This document shows, piece after piece, positions 1 through 8,354 of a stretch of DNA of 32,185 nucleotides; position 1 is the first letter of the stretch; every line of letters starts with the position of its first letter. This stretch comes from an uncultured Pelagibacteraceae bacterium (GTDB lineage Bacteria; Pseudomonadota; Alphaproteobacteria; Pelagibacterales; Pelagibacteraceae). Below the pieces are notes generated by a model. That model did not search any database. It was not told where the DNA came from and saw only the letters and a list, made by a program, of their open reading frames with translations. The stretch covers positions 1-32,185 of the forward strand of contig CACIWJ010000005.1 of the NCBI GenBank assembly GCA_902590365.1, in the 5' to 3' direction. A program made the translations under genes and the position numbers.

Positions 1-636
1 AAAATTAATAAAGATTATTATAGCGATGCATATACATGTATAATTCATCATCAAAAAATTTTTAATAATAAAGCTATTCAAATTTTTACTAAGTATGGTC
101 CTTTAGCTTTTTTACCATTATCTAATAATGAAACTTCAATAGTTTTCTCAATTTATAAAAAAAAAGAAAATATAGATAAGGAAAAAATTATAGAACTAAT
201 TAAATTTTATAATAATTTATATTTTATAAAAAAATTTTCAAAATTCGAAAAAGCACAGCTTAGTTTTTCTTCAGCTAGAAATTATTATAATGGAAAAATA
301 TTATTATTCGGTGATAGTTTACACCAAATACATCCTTTAGCAGGACAAGGTTTTAATATGACTTTAAGAGATTTAGAAGTTTTATTGAATGAGATACAAA
401 ATAAAATTGACTTAGGTCTTTCAGTAGATGCATCGGTTCTTGATGAGTTCCAAAAAAAAACAAAACATTATAATTTAATTTATTCTAGTGGAATAAATTT
501 TATTCAGGATTTTTTCAAATATGATAATAAATTTCAAAATAAATATTGTGATAAAATAATAAATTTGTTAGGCAAAAATAAATTTATAAATAATTTTTTT
601 ATTAAAGTTGCTAATAGAGGTTTGGAAATAAACTAG
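1..636 (+). CDS. ubiH: UbiH/COQ6-type FAD-dependent hydroxylase, C-terminal part (5' partial)
   Basis: The ORF track begins at an internal ATG (358), but the same frame is open from base 1, so this is the 3' end of a longer gene cut by the window edge. The visible 211 codons carry the second FAD-binding signature of UbiH/UbiF/COQ6 monooxygenases, GDSLHQIHPLAGQGFNM followed by LRDLEVL. Such enzymes hydroxylate the aromatic ring of ubiquinone precursors at the inner membrane. The C-terminal region after the FAD motif is short, as usual for the family. The stop codon directly abuts the stop of the convergent LON-domain gene (636/637). Which ring position is hydroxylated cannot be told from this part; the ubiH symbol is by family only. 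Confidence 0.85.
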   Translation, partial: KINKDYYSDAYTCIIHHQKIFNNKAIQIFTKYGPLAFLPLSNNETSIVFSIYKKKENIDKEKIIELIKFYNNLYFIKKFSKFEKAQLSFSSARNYYNGKILLFGDSLHQIHPLAGQGFNMTLRDLEVLLNEIQNKIDLGLSVDASVLDEFQKKTKHYNLIYSSGINFIQDFFKYDNKFQNKYCDKIINLLGKNKFINNFFIKVANRGLEIN

Positions 637-1281
637 TTATTGTAAAGTTGTATTTTGAAATTCATCTGTGATGTAAGTTTTTAAAATTTCTTCAAGCTTG
701 TGTTTTCGTGATTTAATATCACTAGTTTCCAACAATATTTGTTTCTCTTCTAAAGAAAATGGTGAAGCCATGGAAAGAGTATTAATTGTTTGGTTAAGAT
801 TTTGGTTTTTTAATTCAGACCAATTAATAATAAGACCTTTTTTTTCGAAAATACTTTTTAGATTTTTAAATATTAATTCAAGATCTGAAAAATTAATATT
901 TTCTTTTTTTTGAATAATATCATTAGAAAAGTTTTCATAACTAATTTTACAAATTCTATAAAGTTTTTCAGTTAAAACTTCCTCTATTATTTTAAATCGA
1001 TTTATCCCATTTATTACAATTAAATATCTTCCATCATTAGTTTCATTGAAGCTTGTTATTTTTCCAATACAGCCAACATCATATAAGTCTGGTTTATTCT
1101 GTTCACCAGTTTTTTTTGGTTGTATCATTCCAATCAATTTGCTTGATTTCATGCTGTCATCAATCATTTGAATATATCTTGGTTCGAAAATATTTAGAGG
1201 AACAGCTGTTTCGGGAAAAATTATAAAATTAGATAATGGGAATATAGGTATTTCCTTTGGTAGATCTTCAAATTTAGTCAT
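637..1281 (-). CDS. LON substrate-binding domain protein (Lon N-terminal domain only)
   Basis: This 214-aa protein matches the N-terminal substrate-recognition domain of Lon protease: it opens with IPIFPLSNFIIFPETAVPL, then IFEPRYIQM near residue 35 and a GCIGKI segment near residue 70. There is no AAA+ or protease domain, so it is the stand-alone LON-domain type common in Alphaproteobacteria. It is probably a substrate-binding or adaptor protein; the exact role is unknown. It converges on the UbiH-type gene with no intergenic bases. No clear Shine-Dalgarno precedes the ATG. Confidence 0.85.
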   Translation of the reverse strand: MTKFEDLPKEIPIFPLSNFIIFPETAVPLNIFEPRYIQMIDDSMKSSKLIGMIQPKKTGEQNKPDLYDVGCIGKITSFNETNDGRYLIVINGINRFKIIEEVLTEKLYRICKISYENFSNDIIQKKENINFSDLELIFKNLKSIFEKKGLIINWSELKNQNLNQTINTLSMASPFSLEEKQILLETSDIKSRKHKLEEILKTYITDEFQNTTLQ

Positions 1282-1403
1282 AAATTAATAAAATAAATTA
1301 ACAAATAATCTTTTGTATTTCTAATAAAATTCTTTGATAAATTATATATAATATTATTCTTGCTTGCTCAAAAAAAACGTTTAACTATTATCTTTTTTAA
1401 TAA

Positions 1404-1478
1404 GCGGGCATAGCTCAGTGGTAGAGCGTCTCGTTGCCAACGAGAAGGTCGTGGGTTCAAGTCCCATTGCCCGCTCCA
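1404..1478 (+). tRNA. tRNA-Gly (anticodon GCC)
   Basis: A full cloverleaf can be drawn. The acceptor stem GCGGGCA pairs with TGCCCGC, the D arm contains AGCTCAGTGGTAGAGC, and the anticodon stem TCTCG/CGAGA encloses TTGCCAA, giving anticodon GCC. The T loop is GTTCAAG. The CCA end is encoded (1476-1478) after discriminator T1475. It stands alone, in the same direction as the dehydratase gene 45 bp downstream. No integrated element is seen next to it. Confidence 0.97.
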
Positions 1479-1522
1479 AATAGACCTATTGATAATTTAT
1501 CTGATAAAGCTAATATTTTACA

Positions 1523-1861
1523 ATGAGTGATTTAGCAGAAAAAAAATGTATTCCATGTGAAGGAAATATACCTGGATTTGATATTACAGAAATTCATAAA
1601 TATCTTAAAATGGTAGATGGATGGGAAGTTAAGTCAGACGATTCAAAAATTTACTATTTAATAAAGGAATTTAAATTTCCAAATTTTTTGGAAAGTCAAA
1701 AATTTGTAAATAAAGTGGGAGATATTGCTGAAAAAGAAGGTCATCATCCTGATATTTGGTTTGGGTGGGGATATGCAAAAATAAAAATTTTTACCCATGC
1801 AATTAAAGGTCTACATGAAAGTGATTTTGTACTTGCGGCTAAGGTAGATAAAATTTCTTAA
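1523..1861 (+). CDS. phhB: 4a-hydroxytetrahydrobiopterin dehydratase (pterin-4a-carbinolamine dehydratase)
   Basis: The 112-aa protein has the PCD/DCoH fold signature: EGHHPDI near residue 72, the WFGWGYAKIKIFTHAIKGLHESDF strand and helix region, and the conserved histidines and final Asp of the family pattern. These enzymes dehydrate 4a-hydroxytetrahydropterin formed by aromatic amino acid hydroxylases. An acidic, Cys-containing N-terminal stretch (CIPCEG) is also typical of bacterial members. Its stop codon overlaps the stop of convergent purH by 3 bases. No phenylalanine hydroxylase gene lies in this window, so the partner reaction is not shown here. Confidence 0.92.
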   Translation: MSDLAEKKCIPCEGNIPGFDITEIHKYLKMVDGWEVKSDDSKIYYLIKEFKFPNFLESQKFVNKVGDIAEKEGHHPDIWFGWGYAKIKIFTHAIKGLHESDFVLAAKVDKIS

Positions 1862-3396
1862 TGCCTAAAATGGCGAGTTTTAGAAAATACTAAAATAGTT
1901 CCAGTTTGATTTGCAAACTTAATTATTTCTTTATCTCTTATGGATCCAGAGGGCTGAATAACAGCACTTACTCCAGCTTGAACCAGAGTTTCAATTCCAT
2001 CAACAAAAGGAAAAAAAGCATCAGAAGCTGCTACAACTCTCTCATTGCTATTATTTTGAAATTTTCTCATTTTATTTATTGCAATTTTACAACTATCAAG
2101 TCTGCTTGATTGCCCAGATCCAATACCAATTGTTGTATTATCTTTTACCAATACAATTGCATTAGATTTTACAAATCTACAAACATTAAAAGCAAAAATT
2201 AAATTTTTTAAAGTTCTAGAATTTGGTTTTTGTTTGGATACAACTTTAAAGTCTTTTGTGGAAAATTTTTTCGTATCAGTAGATTGTAATAACATAGAAT
2301 TAAAATTAGAAGTTATATTTTCAACGTTTTCAACTTCTAAATTAGAAGCATCTATAATTCTTAAATTTTTCTTTTTTTTTAAAATATTTAAAGCATTTGC
2401 CTCAAATCCATTACCGATTACTACTTCTAAGAATATTTTATTTAATTCTAATGCTGTTTTTTTATCTACTTTAAAGTTACAAGAAACAATTCCACCAAAT
2501 GCACTTATAGGGTCACATTTTAAAGCGAGCCTATAACTTTCAACTTTATTTTTATGAATAGATACTCCACAAGGGTTTGTATGTTTAACAATTGCAGTTC
2601 CTGTATTTGTAGGCAAAGATTTTGATATTAATAATGCTGAAAATATATCATTAAAGTTATTATAACTTAGTTGTTTACCATTTAACTTATGTATTTTTAA
2701 TTTTTTTGATGATGAATAAATAGCACCTTCTTGGTGGGGATTTTCACCATATCTTAATTTTTCTACTAGATTTCCAAATACTAATTTTTTATTTGGAAAT
2801 TTATTTTTAGAAATTTTATTAAAGTAGTTTGTTATTAAAGCATCATAGTAACTCGTTTCAGAGAAGGCTTCTCTTGACATTTTTTCTCTAAATTCTGAAC
2901 TAGTAGATCCATTATATTTTTTTAATTCATTAATTAGCTCATTATATTGATTAAAATTTGTAATTACTGTTACATCATTATAATTTTTTGCTGCTGCTCT
3001 GACCATAGCTGGCCCACCAATATCTATATTTTCAATTATTTTTTTATGATTTTTTGTTTGATTTAATGTTTCTTCAAATGGATAAAAATTAACAATTACT
3101 AAATCTATATCTTTAAAATTATTTTTTAATAAATCTTTCTTGTGCGATTTATTTTTTCTTTTACTTAAAATTCCAGCATGTATTTTTGGATGTAGAGTTT
3201 TGACCCGTCCATCTAAAATTTCTGGAGATCCTGTATAATTAGAAACTTCCAAACATTTAAATCCTAGTTTTCTTATTACTTTATATGTGCCACCAGAACT
3301 TATTATTTCTATTTTGTATTTTTTTAAGGTTTTTAAAATTTTGTTAAGTTCAGTTTTTTTTGAGACAGAAATTAAGGCTCTTTTTATTTTCTTCAT
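1858..3396 (-). CDS. purH: Bifunctional AICAR formyltransferase / IMP cyclohydrolase
   Basis: Last two steps of purine synthesis: formylation of AICAR and ring closure to IMP. The N-terminal cyclohydrolase (MGS-like) domain shows RALISVSKKTEL, KTLHPKIHAGIL and GGPAMVRAAAKN. The transformylase domain shows YGENPHQ, the catalytic KHTNPCG, SAFGGI and AASDAFFPFVDG. The ORF track starts 7 codons earlier, but the second Met (MKKIKRALISVSKK) is preferred: it fits the family N-terminus, gives 512 aa (usual about 510-530), and its ATG overlaps the TGA of the upstream gene as ATGA, a sign of translational coupling. It is last in the rpe / heparinase-like / purH run. Confidence 0.95.
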   Translation of the reverse strand: MKKIKRALISVSKKTELNKILKTLKKYKIEIISSGGTYKVIRKLGFKCLEVSNYTGSPEILDGRVKTLHPKIHAGILSKRKNKSHKKDLLKNNFKDIDLVIVNFYPFEETLNQTKNHKKIIENIDIGGPAMVRAAAKNYNDVTVITNFNQYNELINELKKYNGSTSSEFREKMSREAFSETSYYDALITNYFNKISKNKFPNKKLVFGNLVEKLRYGENPHQEGAIYSSSKKLKIHKLNGKQLSYNNFNDIFSALLISKSLPTNTGTAIVKHTNPCGVSIHKNKVESYRLALKCDPISAFGGIVSCNFKVDKKTALELNKIFLEVVIGNGFEANALNILKKKKNLRIIDASNLEVENVENITSNFNSMLLQSTDTKKFSTKDFKVVSKQKPNSRTLKNLIFAFNVCRFVKSNAIVLVKDNTTIGIGSGQSSRLDSCKIAINKMRKFQNNSNERVVAASDAFFPFVDGIETLVQAGVSAVIQPSGSIRDKEIIKFANQTGTILVFSKTRHFRH

Positions 3397-5027
3397 TGTA
3401 TTTTTTCTAACTCCCAATTTATTTTTTGTTTTTCATTTTCTACGATTCCTGAAATGACTATGTTTTGATTTTCTACAAAATTATTTTTTAAACCAAAAAA
3501 TAATCCTGTTTCAATATCAATTTTATTTTCTTTACATAAAAATTTCCAACCTTCATTATTTAAATCGATATAAATTGTTTTACTATCTTGTGTTTTCATT
3601 ACTTTAGAAGTTGGATCTAGATGAAAACGGATTTCAAAAGTTGTGGATTTGAATTTTTTATTTTTTAAAATTGTATCTATGCCAATAAATTTTTTATCAT
3701 CATGCAAAAAATCAATTTTTCTATTATGAATTATACCAAATCTTTTACTATATCCATTATGAGATGCACTAATTGACCAATAATTCTTTTCTGTGGCAAC
3801 TTTTTTATCGAAAATTTCTAATTTGTTACTAATTATTGTCGGACCATTAGGTTGTTTTATAAATTGTGCTGAAGAAGTATTCGCAATAATTAGAGTACTA
3901 TGGCAAGCGCTTGTTTTTGAAATATTATTAAGTTGATGTTTATAGTTTTGAAAATATCCAGAATTGCATATTAATTTTTTATTATTTGTTATTATTTCGA
4001 AAGATAATGCGCCTGATTGATAATTATCAGAAAATTTTTTATCTGGTGTTGGTCCAAAATCTAAAGCTAAAGCAAATTTTTTGTTTTTTAAAAAAACATA
4101 TCCACCGATTTCGTTATTTTCATTTTTAAAATTATATCCTAATCGGTTGAGGTAATTTTCGAATTCTGAGTTTTTTGATATTTGATTTCCATTAAAAAGA
4201 AAAGTTTGATCAATATTTTTATGAATTAAAAAATTAGCCTGACCTAAATGAAATATAATTTCATCTAAATATTCTGGTATTTCATTTTGTGATTCCTTAA
4301 GCCACTCTCGTATTAGAATAAAATATTTTAAATAAAAATTTAATTGCCTAATATTTCTTGATTTTGGGAAACCTTCTTTATCAAAAGAGAATTTTATTAT
4401 TTTTTTTAAAAGATTTAATCCATAATTTAAAAATTTTTCTTTTTCATGGTAAGCTAGGCCACCCAAAATGATAGCGGCGCATCCAATCATTTTATCGTCA
4501 ACCCATTTAGATCTATCGATTTCGTTAATTAAGTGATTAATTTGTTTTTGTATTAAACCATCAAATTTTTCTTTGTAATTTTCACTACTATTTTCGTAAG
4601 TTAATTTTGAATTAGATATCCAGGCCAAAACTCTTTTTGATAAAATATCTATATTCCAATTTAAATGATTATATTTAAAATTATTATCTATCCAATTTAA
4701 AATTACAGACTGAACTTTTTCTTTTGAAGAGTTAAGATCTAGAGTAAATAACCAAAAGAAACTGTGTAAATTATTATAATCTTTTTTTTTTAAATTTTCA
4801 TTTGACCATATTTTATTTAGATAAAAATCTTTAATATTATTTTTATTTTTATCATATTTTATAAGGCACTCTAGTAAGTTTGGACTAGGTTTGTACTCTA
4901 AGTTTTTTTCATTAATTTTTGAAATTTTATTATTGTAAATTTTTGAATTTAAATAAAATTTTCTTGCTTGATTAGATATTAAAAAAAAAAATTGATTAAT
5001 ATAACTTAATGAATTTTTTAAAATCAT
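3393..5027 (-). CDS. Heparinase II/III-like protein
   Basis: The 544-aa protein has the layout of alphaproteobacterial heparinase II/III-like proteins: an alpha-helical N-terminal half (about residues 40-290, with WIDNNFKYN and SKRVLAWISN) and a beta-rich C-terminal domain with FALALDFGPTPD, YQSGALSFEI and SACHSTLIIANTSSAQ. It resembles polysaccharide lyases, but substrate and activity are unproven; a role in envelope or exopolysaccharide turnover is an inference. The gene sits between rpe (1 nt gap) and purH (ATGA overlap), so it is almost certainly co-transcribed with them. Poly-A and poly-T tracts are dense, as in the neighbours. No clear signal peptide is visible, though residues 8-20 are fairly hydrophobic. 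Confidence 0.8.
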   Translation of the reverse strand: MILKNSLSYINQFFFLISNQARKFYLNSKIYNNKISKINEKNLEYKPSPNLLECLIKYDKNKNNIKDFYLNKIWSNENLKKKDYNNLHSFFWLFTLDLNSSKEKVQSVILNWIDNNFKYNHLNWNIDILSKRVLAWISNSKLTYENSSENYKEKFDGLIQKQINHLINEIDRSKWVDDKMIGCAAIILGGLAYHEKEKFLNYGLNLLKKIIKFSFDKEGFPKSRNIRQLNFYLKYFILIREWLKESQNEIPEYLDEIIFHLGQANFLIHKNIDQTFLFNGNQISKNSEFENYLNRLGYNFKNENNEIGGYVFLKNKKFALALDFGPTPDKKFSDNYQSGALSFEIITNNKKLICNSGYFQNYKHQLNNISKTSACHSTLIIANTSSAQFIKQPNGPTIISNKLEIFDKKVATEKNYWSISASHNGYSKRFGIIHNRKIDFLHDDKKFIGIDTILKNKKFKSTTFEIRFHLDPTSKVMKTQDSKTIYIDLNNEGWKFLCKENKIDIETGLFFGLKNNFVENQNIVISGIVENEKQKINWELEKIQ

Positions 5028-5028
5028 A

Positions 5029-5688
5029 CTAATTGGTTTTTAAAATTTCTATATTCTTTTTTATATCACCTTCATTATCTTTAAAAATTGTTGTTCCAGA
5101 TACTAATATATTTGCACCTGCTTCTTTAACTAATTTTGAATTACTAAAATTTATTCCACCATCTACCTCTATGTCAAAATTCATATTTTTTTGTTTTTTA
5201 ATTTGATCAAGATCTTTAATTTTTTTTAAAACATCAGGGATAAATTTTTGTCCACCAAATCCAGGATGAACACTCATTATTAGCACTAAATCAATTTCAT
5301 TTAAAAAGTCTTTTATAATATCAATTTGTGTATCTGGGTTTAGAGATAAACCGACTTTTTTATTAAAACTTTTAATATGTTTAATGGTTTCCCCTAAATT
5401 TTCAGTTGCTTCTGGATGGATTGTGATTATGTCTGCACCTGCATCAGCAAAGTTTTTTATATATTTATGAACAGGAGATATCATTAAGTGAACATCAAAT
5501 GGTAATTTAGAATGCTTACGTAATGATTTAATAACAGGTGGACCTATTGTTAAATTAGGAACGAAATGACCGTCCATAACATCTACATGAATCATGTCTG
5601 CGCCTGCTTTTTCAAGTTTTTGAATTTCACTCCCTAATTGGCTAAAATCTCCCGATAGTATGGAAGGTGAAATTTTTATTTTTTTCAT
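5029..5688 (-). CDS. rpe: Ribulose-phosphate 3-epimerase
   Basis: This 219-aa TIM-barrel enzyme interconverts ribulose-5-phosphate and xylulose-5-phosphate in the pentose phosphate pathway. The signatures are complete: SILSGDF at the start, MIHVDVMDGHFVPNLTIG with metal-binding His and Asp, HLMIS, MSVHPGFGGQKF and the DGGIN phosphate-binding loop near residue 175. Length is normal. It heads the run with the heparinase-like gene and purH, with TAG-1 nt-ATG spacing to the next gene. Confidence 0.95.
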   Translation of the reverse strand: MKKIKISPSILSGDFSQLGSEIQKLEKAGADMIHVDVMDGHFVPNLTIGPPVIKSLRKHSKLPFDVHLMISPVHKYIKNFADAGADIITIHPEATENLGETIKHIKSFNKKVGLSLNPDTQIDIIKDFLNEIDLVLIMSVHPGFGGQKFIPDVLKKIKDLDQIKKQKNMNFDIEVDGGINFSNSKLVKEAGANILVSGTTIFKDNEGDIKKNIEILKTN

Positions 5689-5731
5689 TGATTACTAGAA
5701 TACTAGTATCAATTTTTGTTTTTTTTTTGAA

Positions 5732-6082
5732 TCAATTTTTACCAAAAATTTGATAAATTTCTCTAGCAATTTCGCTTTCTAGGGGGAAAGATAACATTCC
5801 CATAACAGAATATCCCATTAGATAGGGCATTAGGTAAAATCTAAACATGTAAAAAAACCAAGCCACATAAAGTGGAACAATGGGCTTTATTATGAATGAA
5901 GGCGTTATAGGTTTGAATAGATTTATTAATGGATCTGTTAACTTTACAAAAACTTTCATGAAAAAAAACTCAGAGTCTTCTCTTTGAAAGATGTTCATTG
6001 CCACTCTTCCAATTAATGTCCACATTATCATGCCCATTACATAATCAATTAAATATACTAAGGGATGAAAGTTTGCAGACAT
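5732..6082 (-). CDS. YggT-like integral membrane protein
   Basis: A 116-aa protein with hydrophobic segments at about residues 8-26 (VYLIDYVMGMIMWTLIGRV) and about 66-95. The middle, VKLTDPLINLFKPITPSFI, resembles the LTEP.L...R...P turn of YggT-family membrane proteins. A clearer YggT protein is encoded at 26580-26870, so this would be a divergent second one. Function is unknown; the family is loosely tied to osmotic or envelope homeostasis. It lies 43 bp upstream of rpe in the same direction and just downstream of the symporter's terminator-like hairpin, so it may have its own promoter. Confidence 0.6.
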   Translation of the reverse strand: MSANFHPLVYLIDYVMGMIMWTLIGRVAMNIFQREDSEFFFMKVFVKLTDPLINLFKPITPSFIIKPIVPLYVAWFFYMFRFYLMPYLMGYSVMGMLSFPLESEIAREIYQIFGKN

Positions 6083-6101
6083 TGAAAATTTTTAAAATTA
6101 A

Positions 6102-6125
6102 AAGGGGCGAAATTTATCGCCCCTT
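6102..6125 (-). terminator. Rho-independent terminator after the symporter operon
   Basis: A perfect 9-bp stem AAGGGGCGA/TCGCCCCTT with a 6-nt loop lies 14 bases after the symporter stop codon. Read on the minus strand it is followed by TTAATTTTAAAAATTTT. The GC-rich stem stands out in this AT-rich DNA. It separates the symporter from the YggT-like gene starting 20 bases on. Confidence 0.75.
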
Positions 6126-6139
6126 AAAATTATAATTAT

Positions 6140-7960
6140 TTAGTGTTGTTTACCAAGTACAGTTCTACCACTAGGTATACGTACTTCGTCAACCATTCTT
6201 TGAGTAGCAGCATCTGGTGCTTTAGTCGCTAAACTAACTACAATCATAGATATTAAACTAGCCAAAGCTCCATGTATACCGAATGTAAGTTGAGTAACAC
6301 CCCATATTGGAGTTCCACCAGTACGTACATGAATTAAGTACCAAGTACCAACTGCTAAACCAATAAGCATACCTGCAACAGCACCTTGTGCATTTGCTCT
6401 CTTCCACCATACTCCTAGTACAAGTGGGAAGAACAATCCTGACATCGCAAAGTCAAAAGCCCAAATAACCGAACCTAAGATACCTTGGATCTCTAGTGCA
6501 GCAATAGTTGCTCCAGCAAAACCGATTATTACAAGTAATATCCTTGCAACAATTAGTCTTTTTGCAGTTTCTGCTTTAGGATCAATGATCTTGTAGTACA
6601 AGTCATGAGACAAAGCATTTGCAATTGCTAAAACTAAACCATCAGCAGTAGACATGGCAGCAGCCATACCTCCAGCAGCAACTAGTCCTGATATTACATA
6701 AGGTAATCCAGCAATTTCTGGAGTAGCTAATACAACGGCTTTACCACCCATGAAAAACTCATTTAATTCAAGAGTTCCATTTCCGTTAAAGTCGCTTACA
6801 AACATTAAGTTTGCCTGGTTCCAGTTTTGATACCAATCTATATTCTGAACTTCAGTTATTGATTTACCAATAATTCCTGTTGTCAGGTTTGGATCCATCA
6901 AAGATAGTTTTGATAATGTAGCTAACATTGGCGCAGAAGAGTAAAGTAGGAATATAAAGAATAGTGACCAACCTACAGATCTTCTAGCAGTTCTTACACT
7001 TGGAGTAGTAAAATATCTCATCATAACGTGAGGTAGTGATGCTGTTCCAGCCATCATACAAACTGCTAATGAAATAAATTTCCAAGGTGTTGTGTTAACT
7101 TCAGAGTGTGCTTTAGTTATACCAGCTAAGCCTTTTGGCACTGTAGCTAAATCAGCTGCAGAGTTTTTAACTGTTCCTAAACCAAATTGGCTTTCTAGCT
7201 CAGCAATTCTAGCAACTTCATCTGCTAGCATAAAGTGAGGAAAGAATCCCGCACCCATTTTGTTACTGATCCAGAATACAGGTAATAAGTAAGCTATAAT
7301 TAAAACAATGTACTGTGCAACCTGCGTCCAAGTAACGGCCCTCATACCACCAAGCATAGAACAAAGTAATATACTTGCTAAACCTACATAAACTGCAATT
7401 CCAAATGGAATATCTAATGCTACAGAAGCAATTGTTCCTGTTGCATTAATTTGTGCAGTCACATAAGTGAATGAAGCTACTGTTAAAACTAATACTGCAG
7501 ATACTCTTGCTAAGTTACCACCGTATCTTGTACCAATAAAATCTGGAACTGTGTAACATCCAAATTTTCTTAGGTAAGGCGCTAACAAAGAAGCAACAAG
7601 TACGTATCCACCTGTCCATCCAACTAATAAAGCCATATATCCATAGCCTTTAAAGTATATTCCACCTGCCATTGCAACGAATGAAGCACCAGACATCCAG
7701 TCTGCTGCAGTCGCCATTCCGTTGAATACAGTTGGAACTTGTCTTCCAGCTACGTAATATGCATCTAGTTGAAGAGTACGAGATAAATATCCGATTATTG
7801 CATAGATAGAAACAGTGAAAGCAACAAAAAAGATACCTATCAATTTTGCTGACATTCCCGCTTGTTCCGCAATCGCCATTAAAATTATGAATACTAGGAA
7901 ACCTCCTGTGTATATTCCATAAACTTTAGGCAAATTGTCGATAAATTTTCCTTTAATCAT
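6140..7960 (-). CDS. Sodium:solute symporter, ActP/VC_2705-like large subunit
   Basis: A polytopic SSS-family transporter of about 606 aa with a dozen or so hydrophobic segments. Typical motifs are YYVAGRQVPTVFNGMATAADWMSGASF, GYVLVASLLAPYLRKFGCYTVPDFIG, ATPEIAGLPYVISGLVAAGG and AMSTADGLVLAIANALSHD. The DUF4212 small subunit just upstream and acs further upstream point to acetate or a similar short carboxylate as substrate (inference). Start choice: the track uses 7999, which overlaps the small-subunit gene by 38 nt. ATGs at 7969 and 7960 follow GAAAGAGAGG; that motif abuts 7969 but is 9 nt from 7960, so 7960 is preferred. Oddity: a perfect EF-hand loop (see separate entry). Confidence 0.88.
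   Translation of the reverse strand: MIKGKFIDNLPKVYGIYTGGFLVFIILMAIAEQAGMSAKLIGIFFVAFTVSIYAIIGYLSRTLQLDAYYVAGRQVPTVFNGMATAADWMSGASFVAMAGGIYFKGYGYMALLVGWTGGYVLVASLLAPYLRKFGCYTVPDFIGTRYGGNLARVSAVLVLTVASFTYVTAQINATGTIASVALDIPFGIAVYVGLASILLCSMLGGMRAVTWTQVAQYIVLIIAYLLPVFWISNKMGAGFFPHFMLADEVARIAELESQFGLGTVKNSAADLATVPKGLAGITKAHSEVNTTPWKFISLAVCMMAGTASLPHVMMRYFTTPSVRTARRSVGWSLFFIFLLYSSAPMLATLSKLSLMDPNLTTGIIGKSITEVQNIDWYQNWNQANLMFVSDFNGNGTLELNEFFMGGKAVVLATPEIAGLPYVISGLVAAGGMAAAMSTADGLVLAIANALSHDLYYKIIDPKAETAKRLIVARILLVIIGFAGATIAALEIQGILGSVIWAFDFAMSGLFFPLVLGVWWKRANAQGAVAGMLIGLAVGTWYLIHVRTGGTPIWGVTQLTFGIHGALASLISMIVVSLATKAPDAATQRMVDEVRIPSGRTVLGKQH
6758..6793 (-). other. EF-hand-like calcium loop inside the symporter
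   Basis: Twelve consecutive codons read DFNGNGTLELNE. Positions 1, 3, 5, 6, 8, 9 and 12 of the canonical EF-hand loop are D, N, N, G, L, E and E, a full match. It falls at about residue 390 of the 606-aa form, in a hydrophilic stretch between membrane segments. Calcium binding is inferred from the motif only. Confidence 0.55.
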
Positions 7961-7961
7961 T

Positions 7962-8225
7962 TTAGTCATCCTCTCTTTCAGTATAACCAAATTCGTCATC
8001 TATCTTTTCTTGTCTATTTGCAAACCAAAAAATTAATATTACAAATATTCCAAGTGACCCTTGACATGTCATGTAGTATGACAATGGATATCCAAGTGGT
8101 TTGAAGCTAGATGCTTCCATTTCGGCTCCGAATAAAAAGATGCCAATTGAGAAAACAAACCAGATTGCTAAAGTTACAAATAGCAAACCTCTAGTTTTTT
8201 CCCAGTGTTTTTCTTGTTTTGACAT
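7962..8225 (-). CDS. DUF4212 sodium:solute symporter small subunit
   Basis: An 87-aa protein with two membrane helices (LLFVTLAIWFVFSIGIFLFG and YMTCQGSLGIFVILIFWFA) separated by a short loop, a basic start (KHWEKTRG) and an acidic tail. This is the pattern of DUF4212 (TIGR03647-type) small subunits found next to SSS transporters of the VC_2705 subfamily. A strong Shine-Dalgarno (GGGAGGA) lies 7 nt before the ATG. Its stop lies 1 nt before the preferred ATG of the large subunit, so the two are translationally coupled and probably form one transporter in the inner membrane. Confidence 0.88.
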   Translation of the reverse strand: MSKQEKHWEKTRGLLFVTLAIWFVFSIGIFLFGAEMEASSFKPLGYPLSYYMTCQGSLGIFVILIFWFANRQEKIDDEFGYTEREDD

Positions 8226-8253
8226 TTTTAATCCTCCCTATAGGTTAAAAGAC

Positions 8254-8288
8254 GGGATTCATACATATAATGAGATAGAATGAAACCC
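8254..8288 (-). promoter_or_regulatory. Stem-loop in the putative 5' leader of the symporter operon
   Basis: On the minus strand GGGTTTCAT pairs with ATGAATCCC (8 of 9 positions) around a 17-nt loop. It lies 29 bases upstream of the DUF4212 start and ahead of its GGGAGGA ribosome-binding site. The region is shared with the divergent gene at 8355. It could be an operator dyad or an RNA leader structure; no known riboswitch class was recognised. Confidence 0.3.
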
Positions 8289-8354
8289 TTAAAAAACCAT
8301 GTTGGTCACTGGAATTAGTAGGTTTTATATAATATAAACAACCTGGAGTAGAAA

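Noticed and set aside
1404-1478. tRNA-Gly as an integration site for an island
   Set aside because: Neighbours on both sides are ordinary core genes and no repeat of the tRNA 3' end was seen in the window.
8101-8283. Plus-strand 60-aa ORF overlapping the DUF4212 gene
   Set aside because: It lies antisense to a clearly recognisable small subunit and its control region, with no Shine-Dalgarno and no family resemblance.
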